44,019 nucleotides of DNA from an uncultured Clostridium sp. (GTDB lineage Bacteria > Bacillota > Clostridia > Clostridiales > Clostridiaceae). Of this stretch, positions 30,630 to 38,449 are shown piece after piece; position 1 is the first letter of the stretch, and every line of letters starts with the position of its first letter. Location: contig CAKVEW010000029.1 of the NCBI GenBank assembly GCA_934746015.1, positions 1 to 44,019 of the forward strand, written 5' to 3'. The translations under genes were made by a program, and so were the position numbers. The notes below the pieces were generated by a model. The model was given only the letters and a program-made list of their open reading frames with translations, did no database searches and was not told the DNA's origin.

Positions 30630-32756
30630 ATGCAAACTATTAATCAAGAAACTTTTAATGAAAATGAAATTTATGAAGATACTATTAAATATATATTTTT
30701 TTCTCCAGAAATTTCTGTAACTAACTCATATATATTTGAAATTAAAATACAAATGGAAAGCAAACTAGTAAAAGAAGATTTATGCATTGAAGAATTATTA
30801 TATGTTAAATTTATAATAGGTTTATGTATATATAAATCTAATGATTTTTTTTCTGCTAATAAACTCTTTGAAGATTTGTGCAATGACCCAGATTTAATAT
30901 GTAATCCTTTTATAACTCCTTACTTATACACAATATTATCTATATCGTATCTAAAAGTAAAAAATATAGACCAACATATTAAATATTATGATCTTGCTAT
31001 AGATTATTTAAAAAATATGGATTTAAAAGAATTATTATTATTTTTACATATTAATACTTCTCTAACTAAACTTGAAGTATTTAAAATTGATGAATTGCTA
31101 TATATTAATATTAATAATTCCTTAAAAATTTTAACTTCATATGATGGAATCTACTCTTCACAAGCTTTATTATCTATTGGATATATATATCAAAAGCACT
31201 TACATTTATATAGTATTGCTATGGATTTATTTGATAAATCATTATCTATAGCTAAAGCAAACAAAGAAAATGATACATATATATTAGGAAAATATCATAT
31301 TGGTTGTACTTATTTAAACATGGGGGAAGTATCTCAAGGAATAGATATTTTAAAATGTATTTTAAAAAATAATAATACTATATTACCTATTATTTTTAAG
31401 CTAAACATATATTCTAAAATTCTAGACTCCTTATATAAAATCGATTATAAATTTGATGAAGTAAAAATATTATTAGATGAATATAAAGATTACTTATATA
31501 ATCTGGACTCTTATTATATTGATATTTATCTTGCCAGATACAATTTGATAATTGTACATTATACTATGCTAGAAAATAATACATATAATAAAAAAGCTTT
31601 ATTTGATTTATTTTATTACTTAGATAATTCTAGCTATATATATAAAAGTAATTTTTCTAAATTCGCTTTTATGGATTTTGAGTATTGGTTAGAAATTTCT
31701 TATGGTAATTTATATTTTTCCTTATGTAACTACGAAAAAGCTTTGATACATCATAAAAAAGCTTTGCTGTTTTCTGATAAACCTCATAATGGAGATACCA
31801 GTAATTTATATAAGCTAATATCAAATGACTATGAAAAAATATCAAATTATAAGGAAGCTTTAAAATACTATAAAACTTACATAGATACATTAGACAATTA
31901 TAATAAATCTAATAATACTGACTTATATGTTAAACTTTATGAGGAATATAATAAAAAAATTGTTTTAAATTCAGTAAATAATAATTTCTTTTCAAATCTT
32001 AGTCATGAACTTAAAACTCCAGTAAACATAATATATTCTTCTGTTCAATTAATGGGTTCACTAAAAGATAAGGATGAAACATCACTAAAAGAATACTTTA
32101 ATAAGTATGAAAGAAGCGTCAAACAAAACTGTTTACGTATGTTAAGATTAATTAATAATTTAATTGATATAACTAAAATCGATTCAGGAATGACTAAACT
32201 AGACTTAGTATTAGTAGACATAGTACCCTTTGTTGAAGACTTAACATTATCAATTATATCTTATACTAAATTCAAAAATCTAAATATTATATTTGATACT
32301 AATGTAGAAAAACTGTATTTAAAAATAGATACATATGCCTTTGAAAGGATAATTTTAAATCTATTATCTAATGCCATTAAATTTAATAATTTTAATGGTA
32401 ATATTATTGTTACAATAGAAGCTTTGGATGATAAGGTTACTATTTCAATAAAAGATACTGGTATTGGAATACCTGATGGCTATACAGACTTGATTTTCAA
32501 TAGATTTTATAAGGTAGATAACTCTTTTTCTAGAAGGAATGAAGGTAGTGGCATAGGTCTTGCAATTACAAAGAATTTAATTGAACTACAAGGAGGTAGA
32601 ATATCTTTTAATGAAAATTATAAAGAAGGTAGTGAATTTATAATTACATTTCCAAAAACTTCTCAAATAGGTATTTATAAAGATAATAACTATAAATACT
32701 ACGTAGATGATGAAAAAATTCTAAGTGAATTATCTGATATATATGAACTATTTTAG
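30630..32756 (+). CDS. Soluble sensor histidine kinase with TPR-like sensor region, orphan
   Basis: A 708-aa protein. The first ~440 residues form repeated helical pairs of tetratricopeptide type (for example LLSIGYIYQKHLHLYSIAMD and LYFSLCNYEKALIHHKKALL). The dimerisation/phosphoacceptor domain has FSNLSHELKTPVNII with the phospho-His at about 459. The ATPase domain shows the N-box LLSNAIKFNN (near 578), DTGIGIP, and GSGIGLAI. No membrane segment is seen, so it should be cytoplasmic. ATG 30630 is chosen, 8 bases after GGAGG; the upstream ATG 30615 spans that site. No response regulator gene is adjacent, so its partner and signal are unknown. Confidence 0.88.
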   Translation: MQTINQETFNENEIYEDTIKYIFFSPEISVTNSYIFEIKIQMESKLVKEDLCIEELLYVKFIIGLCIYKSNDFFSANKLFEDLCNDPDLICNPFITPYLYTILSISYLKVKNIDQHIKYYDLAIDYLKNMDLKELLLFLHINTSLTKLEVFKIDELLYININNSLKILTSYDGIYSSQALLSIGYIYQKHLHLYSIAMDLFDKSLSIAKANKENDTYILGKYHIGCTYLNMGEVSQGIDILKCILKNNNTILPIIFKLNIYSKILDSLYKIDYKFDEVKILLDEYKDYLYNLDSYYIDIYLARYNLIIVHYTMLENNTYNKKALFDLFYYLDNSSYIYKSNFSKFAFMDFEYWLEISYGNLYFSLCNYEKALIHHKKALLFSDKPHNGDTSNLYKLISNDYEKISNYKEALKYYKTYIDTLDNYNKSNNTDLYVKLYEEYNKKIVLNSVNNNFFSNLSHELKTPVNIIYSSVQLMGSLKDKDETSLKEYFNKYERSVKQNCLRMLRLINNLIDITKIDSGMTKLDLVLVDIVPFVEDLTLSIISYTKFKNLNIIFDTNVEKLYLKIDTYAFERIILNLLSNAIKFNNFNGNIIVTIEALDDKVTISIKDTGIGIPDGYTDLIFNRFYKVDNSFSRRNEGSGIGLAITKNLIELQGGRISFNENYKEGSEFIITFPKTSQIGIYKDNNYKYYVDDEKILSELSDIYELF

Positions 32757-32774
32757 TAAATAAATATACATAAG

Positions 32775-32820
32775 AAGTTTATAAAATATAAAAAGTATAT
32801 TTTTAAAACTTTTTATGTAT
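32775..32820 (+). terminator. Probable terminator of the histidine kinase gene
   Basis: An imperfect AT-rich stem with outer arms AAGTTT (32775-32780) and AAACTT (32806-32811), followed by TTTATGTATTTTTT. Confidence 0.5.
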
Positions 32821-32832
32821 TTTTTATTAATT

Positions 32833-32849
32833 TTAGTAAATAATACTAA
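32833..32849. promoter_or_regulatory. Inverted repeat upstream of rubrerythrin, possible operator
   Basis: TTAGTAAATAATACTAA is an inverted repeat with TTAGTA/TACTAA arms, 45 bases before the rubrerythrin start. PerR controls related genes in clostridia and binds short AT-rich inverted repeats; this site is only loosely similar to the Bacillus PerR box. Confidence 0.3.
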
Positions 32850-32893
32850 TGTCTTATATATGTTAGCAAAATTTACTAAAAGGAGGTTTATTA

Positions 32894-33436
32894 ATGAAAA
32901 AGTTTGTATGTACTATTTGCGGTTACATCCATAATGGTGATGCACCACCTACTATATGTCCTATTTGTAAAGCTACTTCAGATAAATTTAAGGAAATTGA
33001 AGCTGAAATGAATTGGGCTGATGAACATAAAATTGGAACTATAAATGATCTTAACTCCGAAGTATTAGAATCTTTAAGATCTAATTTCACAGCTGAATGT
33101 ACGGAAGTTGGTATGTATTTAGCTATGTCAAGGCAAGCAGATCGTGAAGGTTATCCAGAAGTTGCTGAAGCTTATAAGAGAATTGCATATGAAGAGGCTG
33201 AACATGCAGCAAAATTTGCTGAAATATTAGGTGAAGTTGTTGTGGCAGATACTAAAGCTAATTTACAAGCAAGAGTAGAAGCAGAATATGGTGCCTGTGA
33301 TGGTAAAAAGAAACTTGCAGATTTAGCTAAAAAGCTTAATTTAGATGCTATACATGATACAGTACATGAAATGTGCAAAGATGAAGCTAGGCATGGATGT
33401 GCATTTAAAGGTCTATTAAATAGATATTTTCAATAA
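32894..33436 (+). CDS. Reverse rubrerythrin (NADH peroxidase component)
   Basis: A 180-aa oxygen-defence protein that reduces hydrogen peroxide, and in some clostridia oxygen, with electrons from NADH via a reductase. The rubredoxin-like domain comes first ([20 protein letters not shown], residues 5-24), followed by the four-helix diiron domain. Its ligands lie in [12 protein letters not shown] (Glu), [11 protein letters not shown] (ExxH) and [13 protein letters not shown] (ExxH). This domain order defines the 'reverse' type, opposite to classical rubrerythrin. AGGAGG precedes the ATG. A DUF1540 gene follows 13 bases later, forming a small operon closed by a strong terminator. Confidence 0.94.
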   Translation: MKKFVCTICGYIHNGDAPPTICPICKATSDKFKEIEAEMNWADEHKIGTINDLNSEVLESLRSNFTAECTEVGMYLAMSRQADREGYPEVAEAYKRIAYEEAEHAAKFAEILGEVVVADTKANLQARVEAEYGACDGKKKLADLAKKLNLDAIHDTVHEMCKDEARHGCAFKGLLNRYFQ

Positions 33437-33449
33437 GGGAGTGAATACA

Positions 33450-33770
33450 ATGCAATTAATAAATTGTAATGCAGTAAACTGTTCTCATAACAAAGATATG
33501 GTTTGTTACTCTAATAGAATAAATGTTGTAGGAAAAAACTCAAACAAGGATTCTGATACTTCCTGCAGTTCATTTTTAGATAGCAAAACCTATGGTTCTT
33601 TAACAAACAATATTTATGATGAGGGTAAGCCTTGTGATTGCTTAGTTTGCAATGTTGAAAGTTGTAAATATAATGAAAACCAATTATGTTCTCTTGATTC
33701 CATAGATGTTTCAGGTTATGGTGCTAATTTATATAGCGAAACAAATTGTGAAAGCTTTTGTAGAAAATAA
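33450..33770 (+). CDS. DUF1540 protein with two Cys-rich repeats
   Basis: A 106-aa protein made of two DUF1540 repeats: CNAVNCSHNKDMVCYSNRI (residues 6-24) ending CSSF, and CNVESCKYNENQLCSLDSI ending CESF. Each has four regularly spaced Cys, which suggests a small metal- or disulfide-stabilised fold. The function of DUF1540 is not known. ATG 33450 is preferred because GGGAG lies 8 bases upstream; the GTG at 33441 overlaps that site. It is co-transcribed with rubrerythrin, which points to redox or metal stress. Confidence 0.88.
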   Translation: MQLINCNAVNCSHNKDMVCYSNRINVVGKNSNKDSDTSCSSFLDSKTYGSLTNNIYDEGKPCDCLVCNVESCKYNENQLCSLDSIDVSGYGANLYSETNCESFCRK

Positions 33771-33774
33771 TAAA

Positions 33775-33814
33775 AATGAAAAATGATATCCCAGTTCGGA
33801 TATCATTTTTCATT
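33775..33814 (+). terminator. Terminator of rubrerythrin-DUF1540
   Basis: A perfect 17-bp stem (33775-33791 with 33798-33814) has loop CAGTTC; the descending arm contains ATTTTT, which supplies the U-rich part. Confidence 0.88.
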
Positions 33815-33923
33815 AAGGGGATAAATAACTAATTGTTAAGCACTAACAACTATATTTATATAATACACTTACTTTGTGGCAATTTAGTTACAAAATAACT
33901 AAGAAATTCTTTCTTTTTCTTTA

Positions 33924-34025
33924 CTAAAATGTAATAAATAAATTATATACATAAAATAGAAGAAATAATAATATTAATCCAAGTATTATCCATAGTATTG
34001 AAAGTATTAATTTTTCCTTACTCAA
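33924..34025 (-). CDS. Candidate 33-aa membrane peptide overlapping the end of the pyruvate-kinase-like gene
   Basis: A short reading frame starts at TTG 34025, 8 bases after AAGAAGGA, and overlaps the pyruvate-kinase-like stop codon by 8 bases in another frame. It encodes MSKEKLILS followed by a continuous hydrophobic run (ILWIILGLILLFLLFYVY) to the end at residue 33. That is the profile of a single-span small membrane protein with a short basic cytoplasmic N-terminus. The overlap suggests translational coupling. AT-rich DNA easily yields hydrophobic frames, so this is a candidate only. Confidence 0.42.
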   Translation of the reverse strand: MSKEKLILSILWIILGLILLFLLFYVYNLFITF

Positions 34026-35046
34026 ATTTTATATCCTTCTTATAATATTCAATAGCAGTTTTTAAAAATTTAACAGTTTGTATTGGAGCCTTGCCTATAG
34101 ATGTTTCACCTGCCAACAAAAAACCATTAACTCCCTTATTTATAAATCCATAAATACTTTCAATCTCAGGCAAAGTTGCTAAATTTCCCTCCTTCATACT
34201 ATTTAATATGTGGGTTGCAATAATAATTCTTTTATTTTTACCTTTAACAATTTTTATAGCTTTTTCTTGTAATCTTACAGACTCTAAAAAACCTGCCTCT
34301 GCAACTAAATCTCCTCTTCCTACTACAACAGTATCTACAGCCGTAATAATATCCTCTATATTATTTATTCCCTTTGGAGTTTCTATCTTAGCCCAAATGT
34401 CGTATTTTCTTTCTCCTATCTTTTCACCTATAAATCTTTTTATTTCATCTATATCCTGCTTTGACTCTACAAAGGATTGACAAATAATATCTAAATTATT
34501 ATTAATTGCCCAAAGAATATTATCTTTATCTTTTTTACTAATGACTCTCCCATCATCATTTATAGTAGAAATATTACATCCCTTTCCTGCCCTTATTATC
34601 CCGCCCTTCATTACCTTAGCTTTTATAACCCCTTCCTTCACATCTAAAACATGAAATTTCATAGTATTATCCTTAATGGATATATTTTCTATTTTACTTA
34701 TTTTTATCTTATCTGTATTTAGATTTAAAGGAATATATTTTTTATCTCCTAACTCTTTGTTATTTAAACTGTTATAATAATCTTCTCCACAAAAGAATAC
34801 CTCTTGATTATTATAAACTTTGTAAATATATTTTAGACTTTTTGATATTCTTACCTTTTTCCCTGACAAGTCAACAAGTATATGTATTTCACTGTTTATG
34901 CTCTTAGAATAGTTTATCACTGTTTCAAATTCATCTTTATTAAAATGTGCACAATTTAATCTTAATATATCTACCCCATTTTCTATTAGCTCCTTAATAA
35001 CCCATTTATCTATAGTTTTTGGACCTACAGTTGCTATAATGTTCAT
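34018..35046 (-). CDS. Short pyruvate-kinase-like protein without the C-terminal domain
   Basis: A 342-aa protein with the pyruvate kinase barrel. IIATVGPKT and DILRLNCAHF open the A domain. LVDLSGKKVRI leads into the B domain, AKIETPKGINN carries the catalytic Lys and the metal Glu, VVGRGDLVAE replaces the usual ARGDLG(V/M)E, and IATHILNSM carries the catalytic Thr. Normal pyruvate kinases are ~470-585 aa; here the chain stops right after the barrel, so the C-terminal allosteric domain is missing. It may be a kinase acting on another enolpyruvyl-type substrate or a non-glycolytic paralogue. GGAGAG precedes the ATG. Confidence 0.78.
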   Translation of the reverse strand: MNIIATVGPKTIDKWVIKELIENGVDILRLNCAHFNKDEFETVINYSKSINSEIHILVDLSGKKVRISKSLKYIYKVYNNQEVFFCGEDYYNSLNNKELGDKKYIPLNLNTDKIKISKIENISIKDNTMKFHVLDVKEGVIKAKVMKGGIIRAGKGCNISTINDDGRVISKKDKDNILWAINNNLDIICQSFVESKQDIDEIKRFIGEKIGERKYDIWAKIETPKGINNIEDIITAVDTVVVGRGDLVAEAGFLESVRLQEKAIKIVKGKNKRIIIATHILNSMKEGNLATLPEIESIYGFINKGVNGFLLAGETSIGKAPIQTVKFLKTAIEYYKKDIKFE

Positions 35047-35156
35047 GTTACTCTCCTATTTATTATTATCATTTATTTCTACTATGAAGTAGCCTATTTT
35101 ATTACAAAGCTATTAAATATAATTCAATTAATAATTATATTTAATAATTAAGCTAA

Positions 35157-35597
35157 TTACATTTTTATAATTTCCAATATATCTATTAATTTATTTGTAA
35201 CTAATAATTCTTCTATTCTTTCTTTATCCTTTATTGGGAACATAGCATAAACAGCAGATGATTTTATATTCTTAATTAGATAAAGATGATTACCATTTTT
35301 ACAACTTATATTTTCAAAACTATTACCTAAAATATTCATCAATTTTTCTCCAATTATTCTGCAATAATTCTCATCATCATAAAATATTTCACAAAAGGAT
35401 GTTTCTTTTCTAAAATCAACTGCAAAATAGAAATCTATATTAGTAACATTTGCAATTAATACTTTTTTTAATAAAGACTTTCCATTATTAATATTATTTC
35501 TATCAGTTAAATCTATAATAAAGTCTCCTTTTTCTTTTAATTTTTCAGAAATAAAATTTAGAATTCTTTCACTATTTATATCAATTCCATATTTCAT
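35157..35597 (-). CDS. Amidase_3-like protein lacking zinc ligands
   Basis: A 146-aa cytoplasmic protein not assigned to a named family with certainty. Its order of segments follows the N-acetylmuramoyl-L-alanine amidase fold: ERILNFISEKLKEKGDFIIDLTDRNN (quoted as one helix-strand region), LIANVTNIDFYFAVDF, then HLYLIKNIKSSAVYAMFPIKDKE near 103-125. The zinc-binding residues of real amidases are replaced: the early GHGG is absent, the His of SIHAN reads AVDFR, and the Glu of LVExGF reads YAMFP. No signal peptide is present. It may be a non-catalytic relative. GGAGG precedes the ATG. Confidence 0.5.
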   Translation of the reverse strand: MKYGIDINSERILNFISEKLKEKGDFIIDLTDRNNINNGKSLLKKVLIANVTNIDFYFAVDFRKETSFCEIFYDDENYCRIIGEKLMNILGNSFENISCKNGNHLYLIKNIKSSAVYAMFPIKDKERIEELLVTNKLIDILEIIKM

Positions 35598-35713
35598 TTT
35601 ACCTCCAAAACAACTGTATTGTTATTTCATTTTATTCTCCTTCTTATAAAATGTTCTAAAGTCTTTTTTAAAAGAATATGTTAATATAGAACTTAATCCC
35701 TTAGGAGGTTTAT

Positions 35714-36202
35714 ATGAAGAAATTACTTAGTATTTTTTTAGTTATTATGGTTACTTATTTATTTGCTAGTTGTACTTTCAATGAATCACAATACATAAGG
35801 CCTAGTTCTAAACCAAAAGTTGATTATTATACAAGTGAAATTAAAGACAAGATAAATGAAAATGAAGACTATACAATTCGAATCTTTGATTTAAATCTAT
35901 ATAAATATTATGAAGTAGATAAAAAGGAGCATAGTATTATACCTGAATTTATAGATTCTTTAAATAATGATAGTTATAATGCTGAATTACAAGATGGGTT
36001 AATTCCAGAGTACAAAATTATAATTGAATTTTCCAATTCTAAATATGTTATTAATGTCTTTAATGATAAATTAATTTCTATCTATCCATGGGATGGAGTT
36101 TATAAAGAAGATATAATTTCTATGGATTATGTCCCTGATTATTATAACCTTTATATGTATTGTGAATATATAAAAAAGGTATCTAGTGGCTTTGAGGGCT
36201 AG
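35714..36202 (+). CDS. Small lipoprotein, unknown function
   Basis: A 162-aa protein with a lipoprotein signal (MKKLLSIFLVIMVTYLFASC, lipidated Cys20). The mature part is polar and Tyr/Asp-rich, with probable beta strands (YTIRIFDLNLYKYYEVD, YKIIIEFSNSKYVINVF, KLISIYPWDG), suggesting a small exported fold. It may belong to a clostridial lipoprotein family such as DUF4883; this is recalled, not verified. AGGAGG lies 7 bases before the ATG. It is transcribed alone, divergently from the amidase-like gene and converging on the folate operon. Confidence 0.72.
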   Translation: MKKLLSIFLVIMVTYLFASCTFNESQYIRPSSKPKVDYYTSEIKDKINENEDYTIRIFDLNLYKYYEVDKKEHSIIPEFIDSLNNDSYNAELQDGLIPEYKIIIEFSNSKYVINVFNDKLISIYPWDGVYKEDIISMDYVPDYYNLYMYCEYIKKVSSGFEG

Positions 36203-36256
36203 GAGAATTATGAAAAATATTCCTATAAAAGTTTTATATAAATTTATAAATAAAGA

Positions 36257-36289
36257 GGTGCTGTAAAATGTATAATTATTTACAACACC
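36257..36289 (-). terminator. Terminator of the folate operon
   Basis: Minus strand GGTGTTGTAAA pairs with TTTACAGCACC (36257-36267 with 36279-36289), with one U-G pair that is an A-C mismatch on the plus strand, and is followed by TCTTTATTTAT. Confidence 0.75.
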
Positions 36290-36298
36290 TTATTTCTA

Positions 36299-37117
36299 CT
36301 ATTTATTTCTTATTTCTTCTAACATCCTAAAAATTCTTTTCTTATTTAAAGGATGTATGAAATTTGGAGCTATTTCACTTAATGGAGCCAAAACAAATTC
36401 TCTTTCTTCCATTCTTGGATGAGGGATAGTTACATATTCATCATCTGTAACATAATCATCAAAGAAAATAATATCTAAATCTATTATTCTTGGACCCCAT
36501 CTGATTATTCTCTCACGTTTCATATCCTGTTCTATATTTAATAAAATGCTCATAAGCTCTTTTGGATTAAGGAAGGTTCTTATTTCTATTGCCGTATTCT
36601 TAAAACTATCTTGGTCTTCGTATCCCCAAGGTTCTGTTTCAATTATAGTTGCAATTTTAGTTACTTCAATTTCCTTATATTCCTTAAGCTTTTCTATAGA
36701 ATTCTTTATATTTTCTTCTTTATTTCCCAGGTTACTTCCTATAGAAATATAAACCTTATGCCATTTTCTATAAATCTCAATTGCTGCTGTATCTAAATGT
36801 CTTCCAATAGGAGCCCATGGTTTCTTTAGTAAAACCTTAACTCCATATACTAAATTATAATTATTTAAAACATATTCTGCTATTTTTTCAGCAGCAGTCT
36901 CAATTAAATCATAACTTTCCTTTTGAAATTCTTTTTCTATGTTGTGACATAGCTCTCCATAATTAACAGATTTGCTTAAGTCGCAACTTTTAGCAGCTTC
37001 ACTTAAATCAAGATCTAACTCTAAGGAAAGTAAAAACTTTTGCCCTAGAGATTTTTCTTCTTTAAACACACCATGATTAGCAAATATCTCTACATCTTTT
37101 AAGTATAATTTATCCAT
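36299..37117 (-). CDS. folBK: Fused dihydroneopterin aldolase / HPPK
   Basis: A bifunctional folate enzyme of 272 aa. Residues 1-118 are FolB (LKDVEIFANHGVFKEEKSLGQ, then KKPWAPIGRHLDTAAIEIYR), which cleaves dihydroneopterin to hydroxymethyl-dihydropterin and glycolaldehyde. Residues 120-272 are FolK (YISIGSNLGNKEENI, ETEPWGYEDQD, RWGPRIIDLDIIFFDD), which transfers pyrophosphate from ATP to that product. The order FolB-FolK with no linker is a known fusion in Firmicutes. It is the last gene of the operon, 10 bases behind folP, with GAGG as ribosome site. Confidence 0.95.
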   Translation of the reverse strand: MDKLYLKDVEIFANHGVFKEEKSLGQKFLLSLELDLDLSEAAKSCDLSKSVNYGELCHNIEKEFQKESYDLIETAAEKIAEYVLNNYNLVYGVKVLLKKPWAPIGRHLDTAAIEIYRKWHKVYISIGSNLGNKEENIKNSIEKLKEYKEIEVTKIATIIETEPWGYEDQDSFKNTAIEIRTFLNPKELMSILLNIEQDMKRERIIRWGPRIIDLDIIFFDDYVTDDEYVTIPHPRMEEREFVLAPLSEIAPNFIHPLNKKRIFRMLEEIRNK

Positions 37118-37127
37118 AGAATATCCT

Positions 37128-37937
37128 CTACTTTTTATTTATTATTTTATCAGTCATAACACAAGCTCTTTTATTTTCTAAAACATCATGAACTCTTACA
37201 ATTTTGCATCCCTTCATTATTCCTATTACTGAAGTTGCAATAGTTCCTTCTACCCTATTATCTACAGGCAGATTTAAAGCTAGTCCAATCATTGATTTTC
37301 TTGATGTTCCTAATAGAACTGGCAAGCCTATTCCAACAATTTTTTCAAGATTATTCATAACTTCTAAGTTTTCTTCATATGTTTTTGCAAAGCCTATGCC
37401 TGGATCTAGTATAATATTTTCTCTTTTAACTCCTGCATCTAAGGCAATATTTATGCTATCTATTAAATCATGTAACATATCTCTCATTAAATTTTCATAT
37501 GGCACGTCTTCCCTATTATGCATTAAAATACAAGCTACATTATATTTTGCTACAATCTTAGCCATATTGCTATCTTTCTTAAATCCCCAGACATCATTTA
37601 CTATATCAGCACCAGCTTTAATTGCTTCTTCAGCTGTTTTACTTTTATATGTATCTATTGAAATTAAAACATCTACTTCTTTTTTTATAGCTTTAATTAT
37701 TGGAACAACTCTTTCTATCTCCTCTTCCTCTAATACATAAGTTGCTCCAGGTCTAGTAGATTCTCCACCTATATCTATAATATCAGCGCCTTCTTCCACC
37801 ATTTCCTTGGCTCTTTTAACTGCAGCCTCTATATTATTGTAATTACCTCCGTCAGAAAAAGAATCTGGAGTTACGTTTAATATTCCCATAACATATGTTC
37901 TTTCTTCTAAGTTAATTACCTTGTTACCTATCTTCAT
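37128..37937 (-). CDS. folP: Dihydropteroate synthase
   Basis: Joins hydroxymethyl-dihydropterin pyrophosphate with p-aminobenzoate, the step blocked by sulfonamides. The 269-aa TIM barrel shows MGILNVTPDSFSDGG (18-32), DIGGESTRPGA (near 56), SIDTYKSKTAEEAIKAG, VNDVWGF, and the phosphate-site LLGTSRKSMIG (near 210). The closing IVRVHDVLENK is standard. GGGGGAGAGG lies before the ATG. It follows the HD-domain gene by 15 bases and precedes folBK by 10. Confidence 0.96.
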   Translation of the reverse strand: MKIGNKVINLEERTYVMGILNVTPDSFSDGGNYNNIEAAVKRAKEMVEEGADIIDIGGESTRPGATYVLEEEEIERVVPIIKAIKKEVDVLISIDTYKSKTAEEAIKAGADIVNDVWGFKKDSNMAKIVAKYNVACILMHNREDVPYENLMRDMLHDLIDSINIALDAGVKRENIILDPGIGFAKTYEENLEVMNNLEKIVGIGLPVLLGTSRKSMIGLALNLPVDNRVEGTIATSVIGIMKGCKIVRVHDVLENKRACVMTDKIINKK

Positions 37938-37952
37938 ATTCCTCTCCCCCTA

Positions 37953-38426
37953 TTATGTCTTTATACACTTATTCTTTTTATCTTCCTTCCAATAACATTC
38001 CTTATATGCTCTACAATTAAAGCAATTTCTTGAAAGTTTATCACTTTTGTAAATTATTTTAGATAATTCATCTTCACTTTCTTTCCTATGTTCTTTTATA
38101 GACTTTATTATCAAAGCCTTTTCTTCTTTATTAAAAGATGTATCTTGCAATAATTCCTCCGCGATAATCACGCTTCCTTCATGATGGTCTACTCCATTAT
38201 TATACTCTAAAACCCGCCCTATGTCATGTAACAAAGCAATAGAATAAATCATGTCCTTGCTATAATTTAATCCTTTTTCTAGTACTGTAATATAGGCTAT
38301 TCTCGCTACATCTAAGAAATGTTCTAAAGTATGATTACAAAACTTTCTATCATTTTCTAAATAGTTTAACTCTTCTAGTAAAGATTTATACTTAGGATGA
38401 TTTAATATAATATTTACATTTTCCAA
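37953..38426 (-). CDS. HD-domain hydrolase inside the folate operon
   Basis: A 157-aa metal-dependent phosphohydrolase-type protein. The HD-domain ligands are His32 or His35 in NHTLEHFLDVARIAY, His67-Asp68 in LLHDIGR and Asp129 in YKSDKLSRN; DHHEGS (80-85) and KEHRKES (111-117) are typical extra His sites of HDIG proteins. The tail has four Cys (135, 138, 144, 154: CFNC, EC, KC), perhaps a metal or Fe-S site. The start is TTG 38426 behind AAGGTG. Placed between folE and folP, it may remove phosphate from dihydroneopterin triphosphate, the one step without an enzyme here. That role is inference. Confidence 0.85.
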   Translation of the reverse strand: MENVNIILNHPKYKSLLEELNYLENDRKFCNHTLEHFLDVARIAYITVLEKGLNYSKDMIYSIALLHDIGRVLEYNNGVDHHEGSVIIAEELLQDTSFNKEEKALIIKSIKEHRKESEDELSKIIYKSDKLSRNCFNCRAYKECYWKEDKKNKCIKT

Positions 38427-38449
38427 TTTTTCACCTTCTCTTTACTAGA

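Noticed and set aside
33833..33849. Inverted repeat TTGTTA-AGCAC-TAACAA after the DUF1540 terminator
   Set aside because: It is short, lies in a gap with no promoter reading toward a gene, and similar repeats are frequent in AT-rich DNA.
37204..37740. A 178-codon open frame on the plus strand across folP
   Set aside because: It is antisense to a clear dihydropteroate synthase, has no ribosome site and encodes no recognisable motif; such frames arise from the codon bias of the real gene.
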